Assembly (NCBI RefSeq): GCF_021378075.1
Contig: NZ_JAJUOS010000003.1
Location: forward strand, 124,001 to 188,000
Source of the DNA: Rhodobacter flavimaris
GTDB taxonomy: Bacteria > Pseudomonadota > Alphaproteobacteria > Rhodobacterales > Rhodobacteraceae
Direction: 5' to 3'
DNA length: 64,000 nt
Below the pieces are notes generated by a model. That model had not been told where the DNA came from, searched no databases, and saw nothing but the letters and a program-made list of their open reading frames with translations. The position numbers were made by a program, and so were the translations under genes. Shown piece by piece: positions 27,507 to 37,974 of this stretch. Within the stretch, counting starts at the first letter, position 1; every line of letters begins with the position of its first letter.

Positions 27507-28754
27507 TCATACGGTCGGCGTCGTATCCTCCTGAGCCGATTCCAAAGCTGCCTCTACGGCAAGCGCAGTCGCCGCCGGAGAAAGCACCGCATAGGCCCCC
27601 GTTTCGGCCGCGCTCAGCGCCGGGCGCCGCGTCATGCGCCACAGCGCATAACCCGCGATCCCGGACATCAGCAACGCAAGGAACAGGAAGAAACCGCCAT
27701 TACCCACGGTTTCCATCAGCCAGCCGGTGATCGGCGGGCCGGACATGGCCCCTACCCCGTTCACGAACAAAAGCCCGCCCGAGGCTGCAGCCATGTCCGA
27801 GTTATCCAGGTAGTCGTTGGTATAGGCCAGCAGCAGCGAATAAAGTGGGTTTGCCACCCCGCCGATCACCGCGCCCAGACCCGCCAGCACCCAGAAACCG
27901 GGATCAAAGGCGAATGCGATGAACATGGCCACAGCCCCGGCTGCCGCAACGCCGACAATCAGCTTGCGCCGATCCATGCGATCCGACGCCCAGCCGATCG
28001 GGTATTGTGCGACAAGCCCGCCGAAATAGATCACCGAAACAAAGAGCGAGATTTGCGAGACGCTCAGCCCCGCGCGCGTCCCCCAGACCGACACCATCCC
28101 GAACATCGCCGAGAAGGTCCCGCCCATCAGGAACATGCCGACCACGCCCAGAGGCGAGGCAATGAAGAGCTTGCGGATGCTCAGCCGGCGCACCTCGGCG
28201 AAGGTCGGCGCGGGTGCGACCGACAGCAGGATCGGGGTAAACGCGAGCGACACGAGCACGGATGGAATGATGAACAGCACGAAACCCGCCGGGTCGGCAG
28301 CGTTCATCAGCAACTGCCCCACAATGATGCCGATCATCTGCACGATCATATAGGCCGAAAGCGCCTGCCCCCGCGTCTCATTGGTCGAGCCCGCGTTCAG
28401 CCAGCTCTCCGCGGTGATATAGACACCCGAGAAGCTGAAGCCGATCAGCACGCGCATCACCGACCAGGCGATCCAGTGGGGGAAGGCCGCATAGAGGATC
28501 AACACCGCCGAAATCATGCTGCCAAGCGCCGCGAAGACCCGGACATGCCCCACCCGGCGGATCATCACCGGCGTCATCTGCGAGCCGAACAGAAACCCGG
28601 CGAAATAGGAGGCCATGACGACCGACATCTGATAGGTGCCGATCCCTTCGATCCCGCCCCGGATACCGAGCAGCGTGCCCTGCATCCCGTTGCCGACCAT
28701 CAGCAACATGACCCCAAGCAGAAGGGGCCAGGATTGGCGCAGAACGGTCAGCAT
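27507..28754 (-). CDS. Major facilitator superfamily permease
   Basis: This 415-residue protein has about twelve transmembrane helices and MFS features, including a cytoplasmic loop of the DRxxRR type (SDRMDRRKLIVG) and the helix 4-5 region RVLIGFSFSGVYITAESWLN. The last motif, with ESWLN, is typical of the YcaD-type MFS subgroup, whose substrates are unknown. AAGGAG precedes the ATG. It lies downstream of queA on the same strand with 72 bases between them. The C-terminus carries a polar tail of about 40 residues. Confidence 0.87.
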   Translation of the reverse strand: MLTVLRQSWPLLLGVMLLMVGNGMQGTLLGIRGGIEGIGTYQMSVVMASYFAGFLFGSQMTPVMIRRVGHVRVFAALGSMISAVLILYAAFPHWIAWSVMRVLIGFSFSGVYITAESWLNAGSTNETRGQALSAYMIVQMIGIIVGQLLMNAADPAGFVLFIIPSVLVSLAFTPILLSVAPAPTFAEVRRLSIRKLFIASPLGVVGMFLMGGTFSAMFGMVSVWGTRAGLSVSQISLFVSVIYFGGLVAQYPIGWASDRMDRRKLIVGVAAAGAVAMFIAFAFDPGFWVLAGLGAVIGGVANPLYSLLLAYTNDYLDNSDMAAASGGLLFVNGVGAMSGPPITGWLMETVGNGGFFLFLALLMSGIAGYALWRMTRRPALSAAETGAYAVLSPAATALAVEAALESAQEDTTPTV

Positions 28755-28826
28755 CGGAGAACTCCTTCTTAGGCGGAGCGCCGCAGATAGGTCGGCGCAT
28801 AGGGAACGTCAGCGAAAAATGCGACG

Positions 28827-29876
28827 TCAGGGTATCAAAAGCGACGCATCCCCGTAGGAAAAGAAACGATAACCGTTTTTGACCGCATGTTCATAGATCC
28901 GGCGCACGCGGTCTTGTCCCATCAGCGCCGAGACCAGCATGAGCAGCGTCGATTTCGGCAGGTGGAAGTTGGTCATCAGCGCGTCGGTGATGCGGAATCG
29001 ATAGCCGGGGTAGATGAAGATATCGGTGGTGCGGCAGAAGGGCTCGACCCGCCCGTCGGCAACGGCGGCGCTCTCGATCAGCCGCAGGGCGGTGGTGCCC
29101 ACGGGAATGACGCGCCCTCCGGCGGCCTTGGTCGCGTTGATCTCGGCGGCGGCCTGCGCCGTCACCTCGCCCCATTCGGCGTGCATCCGGTGGGTGGTCA
29201 CGTCCTCGACCTTCACCGGCAGGAAGGTGCCCGCGCCGACATGCAGCGTCACCTCGGTAAAATCGACCCCCTTCGCCGCCAGCGCCTCAAGCAACTCGCG
29301 CGTGAAGTGGAGCGAAGCCGTGGGCGCGGCAACCGCCCCCGAGTGGCGCGCAAAGACGGTCTGGTAATCGGTCTTGTCTTCCTCATCGGGCGCACGCAGC
29401 GCGGCGATATAGGGCGGCAGCGGCATCGCCCCGGCCTCGGCCAGCGCGGCGTCGAAATCGGCTCCAGTCAGGTTGAAGGCAATCCGCATCTGCCCCGCCT
29501 CGATCGCCGTGACCGTGGCCGAGAGGGCCTCGGAAAACCCCACCTGCTCGCCTTCCTTGAGCTTGCGCAGCGGCTTGGCCAGCGCGATCCATTCGCCCCC
29601 CGGCGCGGGCTCAAGCAGGGTCACCTCGATCTTGGCCACCGCCTCGCCCTGCGGGGTCAAGCGCGCGCGTGTGCCGTTCAGCCGCGCCGGGATCACCTTG
29701 GTGTTGTTCAGCACAAGCCGGTCGCCCGCCTGGAACTGATCCACCAGGTCCGCCACATGCAGATCGCGGATCGTATCGCCTTCGGCCACCAGCAACTTGG
29801 CCGCCGTGCGCGGTCGGGCTGGGCGCGTTGCGATCAGCCCATCGGGCAGATCGAAGTCGAAATCGTCGAGTTTCAT
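28827..29876 (-). CDS. queA: S-adenosylmethionine:tRNA ribosyltransferase-isomerase
   Basis: QueA moves the ribosyl part of SAM onto 7-aminomethyl-7-deazaguanine in tRNA to make epoxyqueuosine. The 349 residues start with [16 protein letters not shown] and contain [36 protein letters not shown] and the C-terminal [18 protein letters not shown], all family hallmarks. Its start overlaps the stop of the upstream 1111-residue protein by four bases, so the two are cotranscribed and probably coupled. No other queuosine genes are in the window. Confidence 0.96.
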   Translation of the reverse strand: MKLDDFDFDLPDGLIATRPARPRTAAKLLVAEGDTIRDLHVADLVDQFQAGDRLVLNNTKVIPARLNGTRARLTPQGEAVAKIEVTLLEPAPGGEWIALAKPLRKLKEGEQVGFSEALSATVTAIEAGQMRIAFNLTGADFDAALAEAGAMPLPPYIAALRAPDEEDKTDYQTVFARHSGAVAAPTASLHFTRELLEALAAKGVDFTEVTLHVGAGTFLPVKVEDVTTHRMHAEWGEVTAQAAAEINATKAAGGRVIPVGTTALRLIESAAVADGRVEPFCRTTDIFIYPGYRFRITDALMTNFHLPKSTLLMLVSALMGQDRVRRIYEHAVKNGYRFFSYGDASLLIP

Positions 29877-32800
29877 CGTGCTTCCAGTTGCGGCGGTTCG
29901 CGGCGGAAGATCTCGCGGAACATGCCGGGGGTAAAGATCGACAGCGGGTTGATCGTCACGCGCGGCGAGGCCACCTGCCCGCTGAGGCTGTAGGTGAAGC
30001 CAAACAGCCCCTCGCGCCGCCCCGAGAAGATCCCGCCGATCGCATTGACCATATAGAAGGGCGAAATGACGCCTTGCATGTCGATCTGTCCGCTGCCGGG
30101 GTAATAATTGCCGGTCATGGTGACGCCCATCGAGGCGCCGACGGCCTCGCCCCTTGTGAGGCTCAACCCCTCGGGCGTCAAGCGGAAGGCGGCATCGACC
30201 TCGGTAAAGAGGATGCCATCGCCGTTCAATTGCTCGAGAAGTCCGATGATCGAGGCAGCGGACAGCATCGAGGCCAGCACCGGCGCATCCTGCACCCGCA
30301 GGTTGGCAACATGCGCGCGCCCCTCGTAGCTATGCGCGCCGACGGGCGAAAGCGTCATGTCAAGCGCCCCGCCCCGCGCCTTGCTGAAGATCCCGGCCGA
30401 GGCGATGGCCGCGCCCGCATCCGCGGCGGTAATCCGCGCTGCGGTGCGCCCGTTATCCGCGGGGCCTACGACCCCTACGACCGGCGCCCCGCCATTGACG
30501 TTCCCGGTGAACGTGCCCTTAAGCCCGCCCTGCGTCGAGAACGTGCCGCGAAGCCCGGTCAGTGCGATCCCCTCCGAGATCGTCAGCCGGTCGAGCGCGG
30601 CGGTGATCTTTGTTCCCCCCGCTCCGCCCGAACCGCCACCCAGTGCCATGCGGCGCATATCAAGCGCGCCCGACAGGATCTGCACATCCGGCGCCTGCCC
30701 CGCATCGCGCCCGATCAGCGCCGCGCCCCCATCGAACCAGTCCGCGATCACCAGCTTGTCGAACTCGGCCCGGTCCAGTCCGCCTTCGGCCTTGACCGAG
30801 ACCTTGCCCTCCGCGCTTAGCCCCGGCGCACTCAGCGCCAGCGCCTCGACGACCGGCGGCTTGCCCAGAAGCCCCGCAACCTTGAGATTGCCCTTGGTCG
30901 CCGCTGGCTTGGACCAGCCGATCTGAGGGATGCGCAGATCAAGGCCCTTGAGGTCGCTCTCAATGCGGTAGCGTGCGGGCGCACCCGCCGTCAGGTCGAG
31001 CGCAAGCGATCCCCACCCCTCCCCCGCAACGGTTCCCGAGGGAAGCCCGACGCGGAAGGTCTCGAGCCCCGCTGGCGTAATCTCGACATAGCCTCGAACC
31101 GCCGAGATGCCCTTGTGCTCGGGCCCGAATTGCTGCGACCAGCGTGCCTCGAACCGCGCGCCAGACAAATTGCCCCGCCCGGAAATCGCGATGCCAGACC
31201 GATCCGCGCTTAGCCGCAAGAGCGGCGAGGACAGGACTTGCCCCGGCACGACCTTGTCGGAACGCACGGCGGTGAGCCGCGCCGAGACGTCGAAATCCAC
31301 CTCGTTCGGCGCGACCTTGCGCTTCATCACGAAGCGCAGATCGGTCTGCGCCTCGGCCCAACCCTCGGCGATATCCGGCGTGCGCCCGGCCTTTTTCAGA
31401 AACTCGAAGGGCGGCTGGTCAAGTAGCGACAGCGCGGCGGGAATGGGCGAGCGGGTGATCAGCCTCACCTCGGCAGGCGCGGGCTTGATGCGCACATCGG
31501 GCACGACCATGACCGAATCCGCGACCTCGATCTGGCCACCTGCTGGGGCGATCACATGCCCCTCCTCGACCATAAGCGCATGGCTGAATTCATGGATCGT
31601 GGCAAAGCCGCGCCCTTCCTGTACCGGCGGCAGCGAGCGCAGGATGCGCACCTGCGCGCCGCGAAATTCATAACTCAGCGCCAGACGCGGTGCGGCCTCG
31701 GGCGCCAGCCGCACCGCCGCACGGACGTTTTGCAGCTCTCCCGTAGCCACGTTATCCGCCAGCCATTTGCGCGTCGGCGGCACCAGCGCCCGCGGCCAGA
31801 GCGCCAGCAGGTCTTCCTGCGCGATGCGATCGACCCCGGCATCCAGCGCCAGACGCCAGCCCTCCGCATCAGCCGAGGCCTCTCCGCGCGCGCTGATCCG
31901 CCGCTCCCCCTCGATCAGTTGCAATTGCCCCAGTTCGACCTTGAAGGGCGAAAGGCTGATGCGCAGATCCGCCGCGCCCTGAGAAAACCGCGCGGGCTTG
32001 TCGAAGATCCCCTCGGGGTCAAGCCGCAGATCCGAGATTGCCACTTGCGCCAGCAGCGCCGAGGGCAACCCGTTGCGGAAGTCGCGCAAAAGCGCCTGTC
32101 CGCTGCCCTTCAGACGCAGCGCGCGACTTTGGAAACTCATATCCGAGACGCGCACCTGCTGCGTCTCGCTATCGTAGCTCAGGTAAAGCTTGCCGCCCGC
32201 GAAGGGCAACGGGATGGCCCCTTCGGCCGGGCTGATCGCCCCGGCGCCAACCTCAAGCGAGCCCTCCATCAGCTTTAGCTGACCCTGCGCATCCAGCCCC
32301 GAGCGCAGCGACCCCGAGATCGGCGCATCCAGCAGCCCGAGCACCGCCAGCGCAGGCGATTGCACCGCCAGATCGCGCGCCGGAACCGAGGTCACCACGG
32401 CGCCAAAGCTGGCCTCCTTGCTTTTCTTCTGCGTCGTCGCGCTCAGCGCAAGCTGCGCGGGCAACTCATCGCGCTGGCCGGCATCAAGGCTGAGCGTCAC
32501 GGCGATCTGCTCGCGGTTCTGGGTTAGCCGGAAGCGCCCCTCCGACACCTGCCAGACCCGCCCGAGGCGCTCGTCGTTCAGGCGAATGCGGACATCCTCG
32601 GCCAGGATCTGCTCGACCTTGCTCAGCGCCGATGTCTCGAATGCGGCCTCGAACAGATCGGTGGCCTCGGAGAGCGTGTCGATCTGCAAGCCGCTCAGCG
32701 CCCCCGCGCCGCCCAGATCAAGGTCGATCCGCCCATCCGCCATGCGCCGCAGCGCAAGCGTGGCGCCGCGAACCCGGAAGCCACGCAGCTCGACCTTGCC

Positions 32801-33208
32801 GCGCAGCAGCGGTTGCGACCACAGCGTCGCCCGCGTCTCTGAGAACACCGCCAGCGGCATCCCCGAGGGCCGCGTGATCTCGACCATGTGGAAGCGCAGG
32901 CGCGGCACGACGCCTTCATCGACGATCAGATCGGCGCCGCCCGCCAGCGAGACCCGCATCCGCCCTTCAAGGGCGCTGTTGGCGCGCGTCTCGACACGCT
33001 CGACCGCCCAAGCGGGCAGAGTGACGGGCACATGGGTCACCGCCATGAAGGCAAATATCGCGGCCAGTGCAATCAGCGGCAAACTTAGCAGCAACCAGAT
33101 GCCAAAACGCGCAGGCGGCCTCCCGACAGGGCCCGCAAGGCCTGCCGTCGGCGCATTCGGCGGAACCGGGGCATCTGCCCGATCCTGTCCTGCGTGCTCG
33201 TCTCTCAT
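29873..33208 (-). CDS. AsmA/YhdP-like inner-membrane protein (1111 aa)
   Basis: This very long protein has one N-terminal transmembrane helix (about residues 35-57, [21 protein letters not shown]) and then a periplasmic region of over 1000 residues rich in beta strands. The C-terminal part ([43 protein letters not shown]) fits the AsmA-like/YhdP (DUF3971) group. Relatives in this group help move phospholipids between inner and outer membrane, which is a likely but unproven role here. It is coupled to queA by a four-base overlap. Its divergent neighbour is bcp, 107 bases away. Confidence 0.85.
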   Translation of the reverse strand: MRDEHAGQDRADAPVPPNAPTAGLAGPVGRPPARFGIWLLLSLPLIALAAIFAFMAVTHVPVTLPAWAVERVETRANSALEGRMRVSLAGGADLIVDEGVVPRLRFHMVEITRPSGMPLAVFSETRATLWSQPLLRGKVELRGFRVRGATLALRRMADGRIDLDLGGAGALSGLQIDTLSEATDLFEAAFETSALSKVEQILAEDVRIRLNDERLGRVWQVSEGRFRLTQNREQIAVTLSLDAGQRDELPAQLALSATTQKKSKEASFGAVVTSVPARDLAVQSPALAVLGLLDAPISGSLRSGLDAQGQLKLMEGSLEVGAGAISPAEGAIPLPFAGGKLYLSYDSETQQVRVSDMSFQSRALRLKGSGQALLRDFRNGLPSALLAQVAISDLRLDPEGIFDKPARFSQGAADLRISLSPFKVELGQLQLIEGERRISARGEASADAEGWRLALDAGVDRIAQEDLLALWPRALVPPTRKWLADNVATGELQNVRAAVRLAPEAAPRLALSYEFRGAQVRILRSLPPVQEGRGFATIHEFSHALMVEEGHVIAPAGGQIEVADSVMVVPDVRIKPAPAEVRLITRSPIPAALSLLDQPPFEFLKKAGRTPDIAEGWAEAQTDLRFVMKRKVAPNEVDFDVSARLTAVRSDKVVPGQVLSSPLLRLSADRSGIAISGRGNLSGARFEARWSQQFGPEHKGISAVRGYVEITPAGLETFRVGLPSGTVAGEGWGSLALDLTAGAPARYRIESDLKGLDLRIPQIGWSKPAATKGNLKVAGLLGKPPVVEALALSAPGLSAEGKVSVKAEGGLDRAEFDKLVIADWFDGGAALIGRDAGQAPDVQILSGALDMRRMALGGGSGGAGGTKITAALDRLTISEGIALTGLRGTFSTQGGLKGTFTGNVNGGAPVVGVVGPADNGRTAARITAADAGAAIASAGIFSKARGGALDMTLSPVGAHSYEGRAHVANLRVQDAPVLASMLSAASIIGLLEQLNGDGILFTEVDAAFRLTPEGLSLTRGEAVGASMGVTMTGNYYPGSGQIDMQGVISPFYMVNAIGGIFSGRREGLFGFTYSLSGQVASPRVTINPLSIFTPGMFREIFRREPPQLEAR

Positions 33209-33315
33209 CCTACCTCACGGGGCTTCACCTACCCCTTTTCGTCCGGCTTTACGGTTTACAATTCGTGTCGCCGACCTAGACCTTAGCACCACGCCCGCAA
33301 CAGAAGGAGAGGCAA

Positions 33316-33792
33316 ATGCGAGCCATCGGCGAAACCGCGCCTGACTTTACCCTGCCGCGCACCGACAATGGGTCGGGTGAAAGCGCCCTGACGCTTTCGG
33401 CGCTGCGTCCGCAACCCGTGGTGCTTTACTTCTACCCCAAGGACGACACGCCGGGCTGCACGACCGAGGCGCTCGATTTCACCCGCCTCGCAGGAGAGTT
33501 CGAAGCGGCAGGCGCGGTGGTGATTGGCATCTCCAAGGACACGCAAGCCAAGCACGAGAAGTTCTGCGCCAAACATGGCCTGGGCGTCATCCTTGTGTCG
33601 GACGAGGCCTCGGACACCTGCGAGAGCTACGGCACCTGGGTCGAGAAAAGCATGTATGGCCGCACCTACATGGGGATCGAGCGCGCAACCTTCCTGATCG
33701 ACGGCGCAGGCAAGATCGCGCGGGTCTGGCCCAAGGTGAAGGTCAAGGGCCACGCCGAAGAGGTGCTTGAGGCGGTGCGCGCGCTGAGCTGA
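33316..33792 (+). CDS. bcp: Peroxiredoxin, Bcp/PrxQ type
   Basis: This 158-residue thiol peroxidase has the peroxidatic Cys48 in the motif PKDDTPGCTTEALDF. In many Bcp proteins a resolving Cys sits five residues on; here that position is Leu53, so resolution must use another residue (Cys84 or Cys102 are candidates) or an external thiol. The remaining blocks YGTWVEKSMYGRTYMGIERATFLID match the family. A strong AAGGAGAGG site precedes the start. It is probably cytoplasmic, as no signal peptide is seen. Confidence 0.92.
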   Translation: MRAIGETAPDFTLPRTDNGSGESALTLSALRPQPVVLYFYPKDDTPGCTTEALDFTRLAGEFEAAGAVVIGISKDTQAKHEKFCAKHGLGVILVSDEASDTCESYGTWVEKSMYGRTYMGIERATFLIDGAGKIARVWPKVKVKGHAEEVLEAVRALS

Positions 33793-33987
33793 AAGCCGGG
33801 CGTCATCGGCAGGAATCTGCCCATGGCGCCCAATAATTCGCCACCCTTGGTCGCAGCCTAGGCAAAACCGGTTGCACCAAGGGTTTGCCACTTGTTAAGC
33901 CCTGTCAAGTTCCGGCGGCCCGGTTGTCCGGCCTGCCGATATGGGTGCCTTGCGCCCGCTGCCCACGAACGAGACAGGATCACAGGT

Positions 33988-35307
33988 TTGCCCAGACGCC
34001 TCCTCGACCGCGCGAACTCGAGCCTAGAACGCTGGCTGCCCGAGCAACGCCTGTTCATGAAGTCCGACAGCTCCACCCGGTTCGTCCGGTTGCGGCCGCT
34101 GACCCAGACCGCCGCCTTGGGCGCCATCGGCTTGCTGTTCGTGTGGTCGGTGCTGGCCACCTCGCTTTTGTTCATCGACCGCATCTCGTCGGGATCGGCG
34201 CGCGAGCAGGCGGCGATCTCGCAGGCGGCGTTCGAGATGCGCCTCGACAGCCTTGCGCGTGAACGCGACGCCCGCGCCCGCGAGGCCTCCGCCGCGCAGC
34301 AACGCTTTCAGACCGCGCTTGAGCAGGTCTCGCAGATGCAGACCGCGCTGTTGTCATCGGAAGAGCGGCGGCGCGAGTTGGAGACCGGGATCAACGTCAT
34401 CCAGTCCACCCTGCGCCGCACCATGAACGAGCGCGACACCGCGCGTCTCGAACTTGCCGATGCCCGCAGCACGGACACGCAGAAAGGCCAGACGCCCGAG
34501 GCGCGCGTGCAGGACATGGACCAGACCATGGACATGCTGACCGCAGTGCTTGGGCGCACCGCCAAGCAACGCGATGCCGCCACCCGCGACGCCGAGGCCG
34601 CGCGTCTTGAAGCCGAAGACATCGCCCTTGAGAAGCGCCTTATGGAAGAGCGCAACGACGAGATCTTCACCACCCTCGAGGGCGCCGTGCAGATTTCGAT
34701 GGAGCCGCTGAACAAGATGTTCAAGGCGGCAGGCATGAACCCCGACTCGATCCTGTCGCAGGTTCGGCGCGGCTATTCCGGCACCGGCGGCCCGCTGCTG
34801 CCGATCGCCTATTCGTCGAAAGGCGCCGTCGATCTGAGTGCCGACACCGAGCGCGCGAACGGCATCCTTGCCCGTCTCGACGAGATGAACATGTACCGCA
34901 TCGCGGTGGATCGCCTGCCCTTCGCGCTACCGGTCAAGCAGGGCTCGTTCCGTTTCACCTCGCCCTACGGCCACCGTTGGGGCCGCCTGCACGCCGGCGT
35001 CGATCTGGCCGGCCGCGTGGGCACCGACATCTACGCCCCGGCTGACGGCACCGTCACCGAAGCCGGGTGGGAGAACGGCTACGGCAACGTCGTGAAGATC
35101 CGGCATGAGTTCGGCATCTCGACCGTCTACGGCCATCTGTCCAAAATCCGCGTGAAGGCCGGGCAAAAAGTCTCGCGCGGGGAGCTTATCGGTGATATGG
35201 GCAATACCGGTCGGTCCACGGGACCGCATCTGCACTATGAAATCCGGGTGGACGGTTCACCCACCAACCCGATGACATTCATCAAGGCTGCCAAAGATGT
35301 TTTCTAA
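33988..35307 (+). CDS. M23-family peptidoglycan metallopeptidase with coiled coil
   Basis: This 439-residue protein has a short cytoplasmic N-terminus, one transmembrane helix (LGAIGLLFVWSVLATSLLFI), a long charged region of about 200 residues with coiled-coil character, and a C-terminal M23 (LytM) domain. The zinc-site residues are seen in HAGVDLAG and GPHLHYE, with a further His in VYGHLSKI, so the enzyme looks active as an endopeptidase that cuts peptide cross-links in the wall. I set the start at TTG 33988 because the protein then begins at PRRLLDRANSSLERW; a reading from 33892 has no support. The bactofilin gene overlaps its end by 11 bases. Confidence 0.88.
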   Translation: MPRRLLDRANSSLERWLPEQRLFMKSDSSTRFVRLRPLTQTAALGAIGLLFVWSVLATSLLFIDRISSGSAREQAAISQAAFEMRLDSLARERDARAREASAAQQRFQTALEQVSQMQTALLSSEERRRELETGINVIQSTLRRTMNERDTARLELADARSTDTQKGQTPEARVQDMDQTMDMLTAVLGRTAKQRDAATRDAEAARLEAEDIALEKRLMEERNDEIFTTLEGAVQISMEPLNKMFKAAGMNPDSILSQVRRGYSGTGGPLLPIAYSSKGAVDLSADTERANGILARLDEMNMYRIAVDRLPFALPVKQGSFRFTSPYGHRWGRLHAGVDLAGRVGTDIYAPADGTVTEAGWENGYGNVVKIRHEFGISTVYGHLSKIRVKAGQKVSRGELIGDMGNTGRSTGPHLHYEIRVDGSPTNPMTFIKAAKDVF

Positions 35308-35791
35308 GAGCAAAATCCACGAGCCCGGCCCCAAGGCCGCTTCGGAAACCGAAAAGCCCAAGGCTGCCGACGCTACGCCGACGGCCCGCCCGCTTGGGGA
35401 CTTTGCCCCCGCCGCTCGCAACAAACCCGCCGTCTCGGTGCTGTCGTCCGACCTGACCGTCGTCGGCAACATCAAGACCACCGGCGATATCCAGGTTGAA
35501 GGCGTCGTCGAGGGCGACATCCGCGCACATCTGCTGACCGTGGGCGAGAGCGCCACCATCAAGGGCGAGATCGTCGCCGATGACGTCGTGGTCAATGGCC
35601 GCGTCGTGGGCCGCGTGCGCGGCCTCAAGGTGCGCCTGACCTCGACCGCGCGCGTCGAAGGCGACATCATCCACAAGACCATCGCCATCGAATCCGGCGC
35701 CCATTTCGAGGGCTCGGTGCAGCGTCAGGACGACCCGCTTCAGGGCACCGGCGCGCCCAAGCTGGCCCCGCCGAGCACCTCCGAGGCCTGA
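35297..35791 (+). CDS. Bactofilin (polymer-forming cytoskeletal protein)
   Basis: This 164-residue protein has a central DUF583 domain with the repeated glycine-spaced beta-helix pattern (VVGNIKTTGDIQVEGVVEGDI, IKGEIVADDVVVNGRVVGRV). Disordered Pro/Ala-rich tails flank it, as in known bactofilins. These proteins form nucleotide-independent filaments that place cell-wall enzymes. The start overlaps the end of the M23 gene by 11 bases. Such M23-bactofilin pairs are known, and in other bacteria the peptidase and filament act together in shape control, so a joint role is likely here. Confidence 0.93.
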   Translation: MFSKSKIHEPGPKAASETEKPKAADATPTARPLGDFAPAARNKPAVSVLSSDLTVVGNIKTTGDIQVEGVVEGDIRAHLLTVGESATIKGEIVADDVVVNGRVVGRVRGLKVRLTSTARVEGDIIHKTIAIESGAHFEGSVQRQDDPLQGTGAPKLAPPSTSEA

Positions 35792-35812
35792 TCGGCCCCG
35801 CGACTGAATTGG

Positions 35813-35841
35813 AAAGGGCAGCCCCTGCGGCTGCCCTTTTT
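35813..35841. terminator. Bidirectional terminator between bactofilin and DUF2189 genes
   Basis: A seven-base stem GGGCAGC / GCTGCCC with a seven-base loop is flanked by AAA and TTTTT, so it can work in both directions for the converging genes. Confidence 0.85.
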
Positions 35842-35845
35842 CATT

Positions 35846-36625
35846 TCAGACCGTCAAGTGGCGGTACATATGCCAACTGGCGTGTCCCAGCACCGGCAGC
35901 ACGATGAACAGCCCCAAGAACAGCGGCAGCATCCCGACGAACAAGAGCCCCGCGATCGCACCTGCCCAGATCAGCATCGAGGCCGGGTTCGCCGCCACCG
36001 CCTGCACCGACACGATGATTGCAGAGATGAAATCGACCTCGCGCTCCAGCAGCAGCGGCAGGCCGACGACGGTGAAGGCAAACAGCACCAGCGCGAAGGC
36101 GCCGCCGACCACTGTTCCAAACAACAGCATCGCGGGACCGTTTCCACTCAGCAACACCCCGAGCGGATCGGTTGACACATTGGTCATCGCCTGAAGCCCC
36201 AGGAACATCGCGAAGGTCATATGCGCGATGAACATCCAGAACATGAACAGCAGCAGGATCACCACGGCCATCGAGGGCAGTTGCCGGTCTTTCTGCGCGA
36301 AGATGACGCCCAACACGGCTGGCCAGATCAGAGGCTCTCCGGCCTCAATCCGGCGGCTGACCTCGTAAAGGCCGATGGCCGCAAAGGGCGCGAGCAACGG
36401 AAAGCCCAGGAAGAACGGCACCAGCCACCATTCCCGGCCATTCATCGAAAACACCAGCCAGAGCACGATCCCTCCCAAGACGTACACGGCGGAAAAGAAA
36501 ATCCCGAAGGCCGGCGCGCGCAGAAAATCACGCAGCCCCGCCCGCAGGACATCCGGGATAAGGGCCACCGGCATGTCCCGAATTTCGGGCAAGGCCGATG
36601 GTCCGCCATCCTCGATATGCGTCAT
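35846..36625 (-). CDS. DUF2189 integral membrane protein
   Basis: This 259-residue protein has about six transmembrane helices and the DUF2189 family layout: a short cytoplasmic lead (ALIPDVLRAGLRDFLRAPAFGIFFSAVY), a GIGLYEVSRRIEAGE-like segment between helices, and a C-terminal GHASWHMYRHL. The function of the family is unknown. GGGAGGA lies directly before the start. It converges on the bactofilin gene and is divergent from the Hint-domain gene. Confidence 0.88.
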   Translation of the reverse strand: MTHIEDGGPSALPEIRDMPVALIPDVLRAGLRDFLRAPAFGIFFSAVYVLGGIVLWLVFSMNGREWWLVPFFLGFPLLAPFAAIGLYEVSRRIEAGEPLIWPAVLGVIFAQKDRQLPSMAVVILLLFMFWMFIAHMTFAMFLGLQAMTNVSTDPLGVLLSGNGPAMLLFGTVVGGAFALVLFAFTVVGLPLLLEREVDFISAIIVSVQAVAANPASMLIWAGAIAGLLFVGMLPLFLGLFIVLPVLGHASWHMYRHLTV

Positions 36626-36816
36626 ATTGTCCTCCCTGCTTTTTGCTTACGCTAAGGGCAGTGGTAGCGCTCTCGCAAACAAAAAGATCGTCGCGGCCCC
36701 TGCGCGGGCGTTGAACACGGGAACGTTTGTTTTACACCGCATGGCTTAGTCTATGTTCGCGAGGCGATCCGGGCGTCACGGATCGTCACCTCATCGGGAT
36801 CTCACGCGTCTTCATC

Positions 36817-37965
36817 ATGGCCGACAGCAGCTATACCGGGCCCATCTATCTGACGGGCGACATGATTGCCCAACTATCAAGCCAGCCGACCAATCCTCCA
36901 GGTGTCAATCCCGGTCAGACGGGGTTCGGCATCGTGTTGAAAGGCGTGGATGCGCTTGGCTCCGAGAGCGACCTTTATCGTCTTGTCTGGTGGCAGAACC
37001 CCAACACAACCGCGACCAATTTCACCAATGGGCAAACGTGGAAACTGCAAAGCTATAACCCGGCCACAGATACCGACAGCGATCCCTACAATGGTGATGC
37101 GGGCTGGACGACAATTCCGGTCTACAGCAGCCTGACACCCAAGAACGATCTGGTCAGCGGTCTTGGCGCTGGTGACGATTACGTGGTGTTCCAGACGGGC
37201 AGTCACTACCTGCTCTACGGTCTGAACGGCGGGTTGCCGCAGACGCCGACAACGCTGACCTATTACGCGACCGACGAGAACGGCGATCTGACGGTCGGCG
37301 ACAACGACGGTCAGCTGGACTTCGGCGACGCCTATGCCGCTGGCCCCAACGTGATCTGCTTTGCCGCAGGTACACGGATCGACACGGTCTTCGGCGAATT
37401 GCCCATTGAAGTGCTGCGGCCGGGAATGCTGGTGCGCACGCTCGATCATGACTTCCAGCCGATCCGCTGGATTGGTCGCAGCGAAGTTCCGCCAAACAGG
37501 CTTCAGGTGGCGCCGAACCTGCGCCCCATCCGCATCCGGGCGGGTGCGATAGGGCGCGGCAAGCCTGCTGCGGATCTGATGGTTTCGCCGCAACATCGCA
37601 TCCTCGTGCGCTCGCGGATCGCCGAGCGGATCTGCGGCTCTCCCGAGGTTCTGCTGGGCGCCAAGCACCTGACCGCCCTACCCGGCATCGAACAGATCGC
37701 CCCGGAAGACGGCGTGATCTATTTTCACCTGCTCTTCGACCGGCACGAGTTCATCTTTGCCAACGGGCGTGAGGCCGAGTCGCTGCTGACCGGTCCGCAG
37801 GCGTGGCGCACGCTCAGCCCCAGGGCGCGGCAAGAGATCCTGACCCTGTTTCCCGAACTGCGTGGCACCGAGACAGGGCTGCCCGCCCGGACGCTCGCGC
37901 CCGGTCGCAAGGCCGTCAGCATCGCACGCCGCCACTTGTTGAATCGAAAACCCTTAGCAACGTAG
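36817..37965 (+). CDS. Hint-domain protein with an unassigned N-terminal domain
   Basis: This 382-residue protein has a Hint (Hedgehog/intein-type) domain from about residue 179. The catalytic Cys181 is in VICFAAGTRIDT, followed by RPGMLVRTLDHDFQPIRWIGR and later SPQHRILVRSR and HLLFDRHEFIFANG, as in the Hint_2 group common in Rhodobacterales. The first 178 residues are Asn/Thr/Gly/Asp-rich with several WQN and LGSGD-like stretches; I do not recognise that domain. No signal peptide is seen, so export by a type I route or none is open. The start at 36817 has only a weak ribosome binding site. The physiological job is unknown. Confidence 0.8.
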   Translation: MADSSYTGPIYLTGDMIAQLSSQPTNPPGVNPGQTGFGIVLKGVDALGSESDLYRLVWWQNPNTTATNFTNGQTWKLQSYNPATDTDSDPYNGDAGWTTIPVYSSLTPKNDLVSGLGAGDDYVVFQTGSHYLLYGLNGGLPQTPTTLTYYATDENGDLTVGDNDGQLDFGDAYAAGPNVICFAAGTRIDTVFGELPIEVLRPGMLVRTLDHDFQPIRWIGRSEVPPNRLQVAPNLRPIRIRAGAIGRGKPAADLMVSPQHRILVRSRIAERICGSPEVLLGAKHLTALPGIEQIAPEDGVIYFHLLFDRHEFIFANGREAESLLTGPQAWRTLSPRARQEILTLFPELRGTETGLPARTLAPGRKAVSIARRHLLNRKPLAT

Positions 37966-37974
37966 CACGGGCGG

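Noticed and set aside
36817..37965. Hint protein as a polymorphic toxin
   Set aside because: Hint is at the C-terminal side with no toxin domain after it and no immunity gene beside it.
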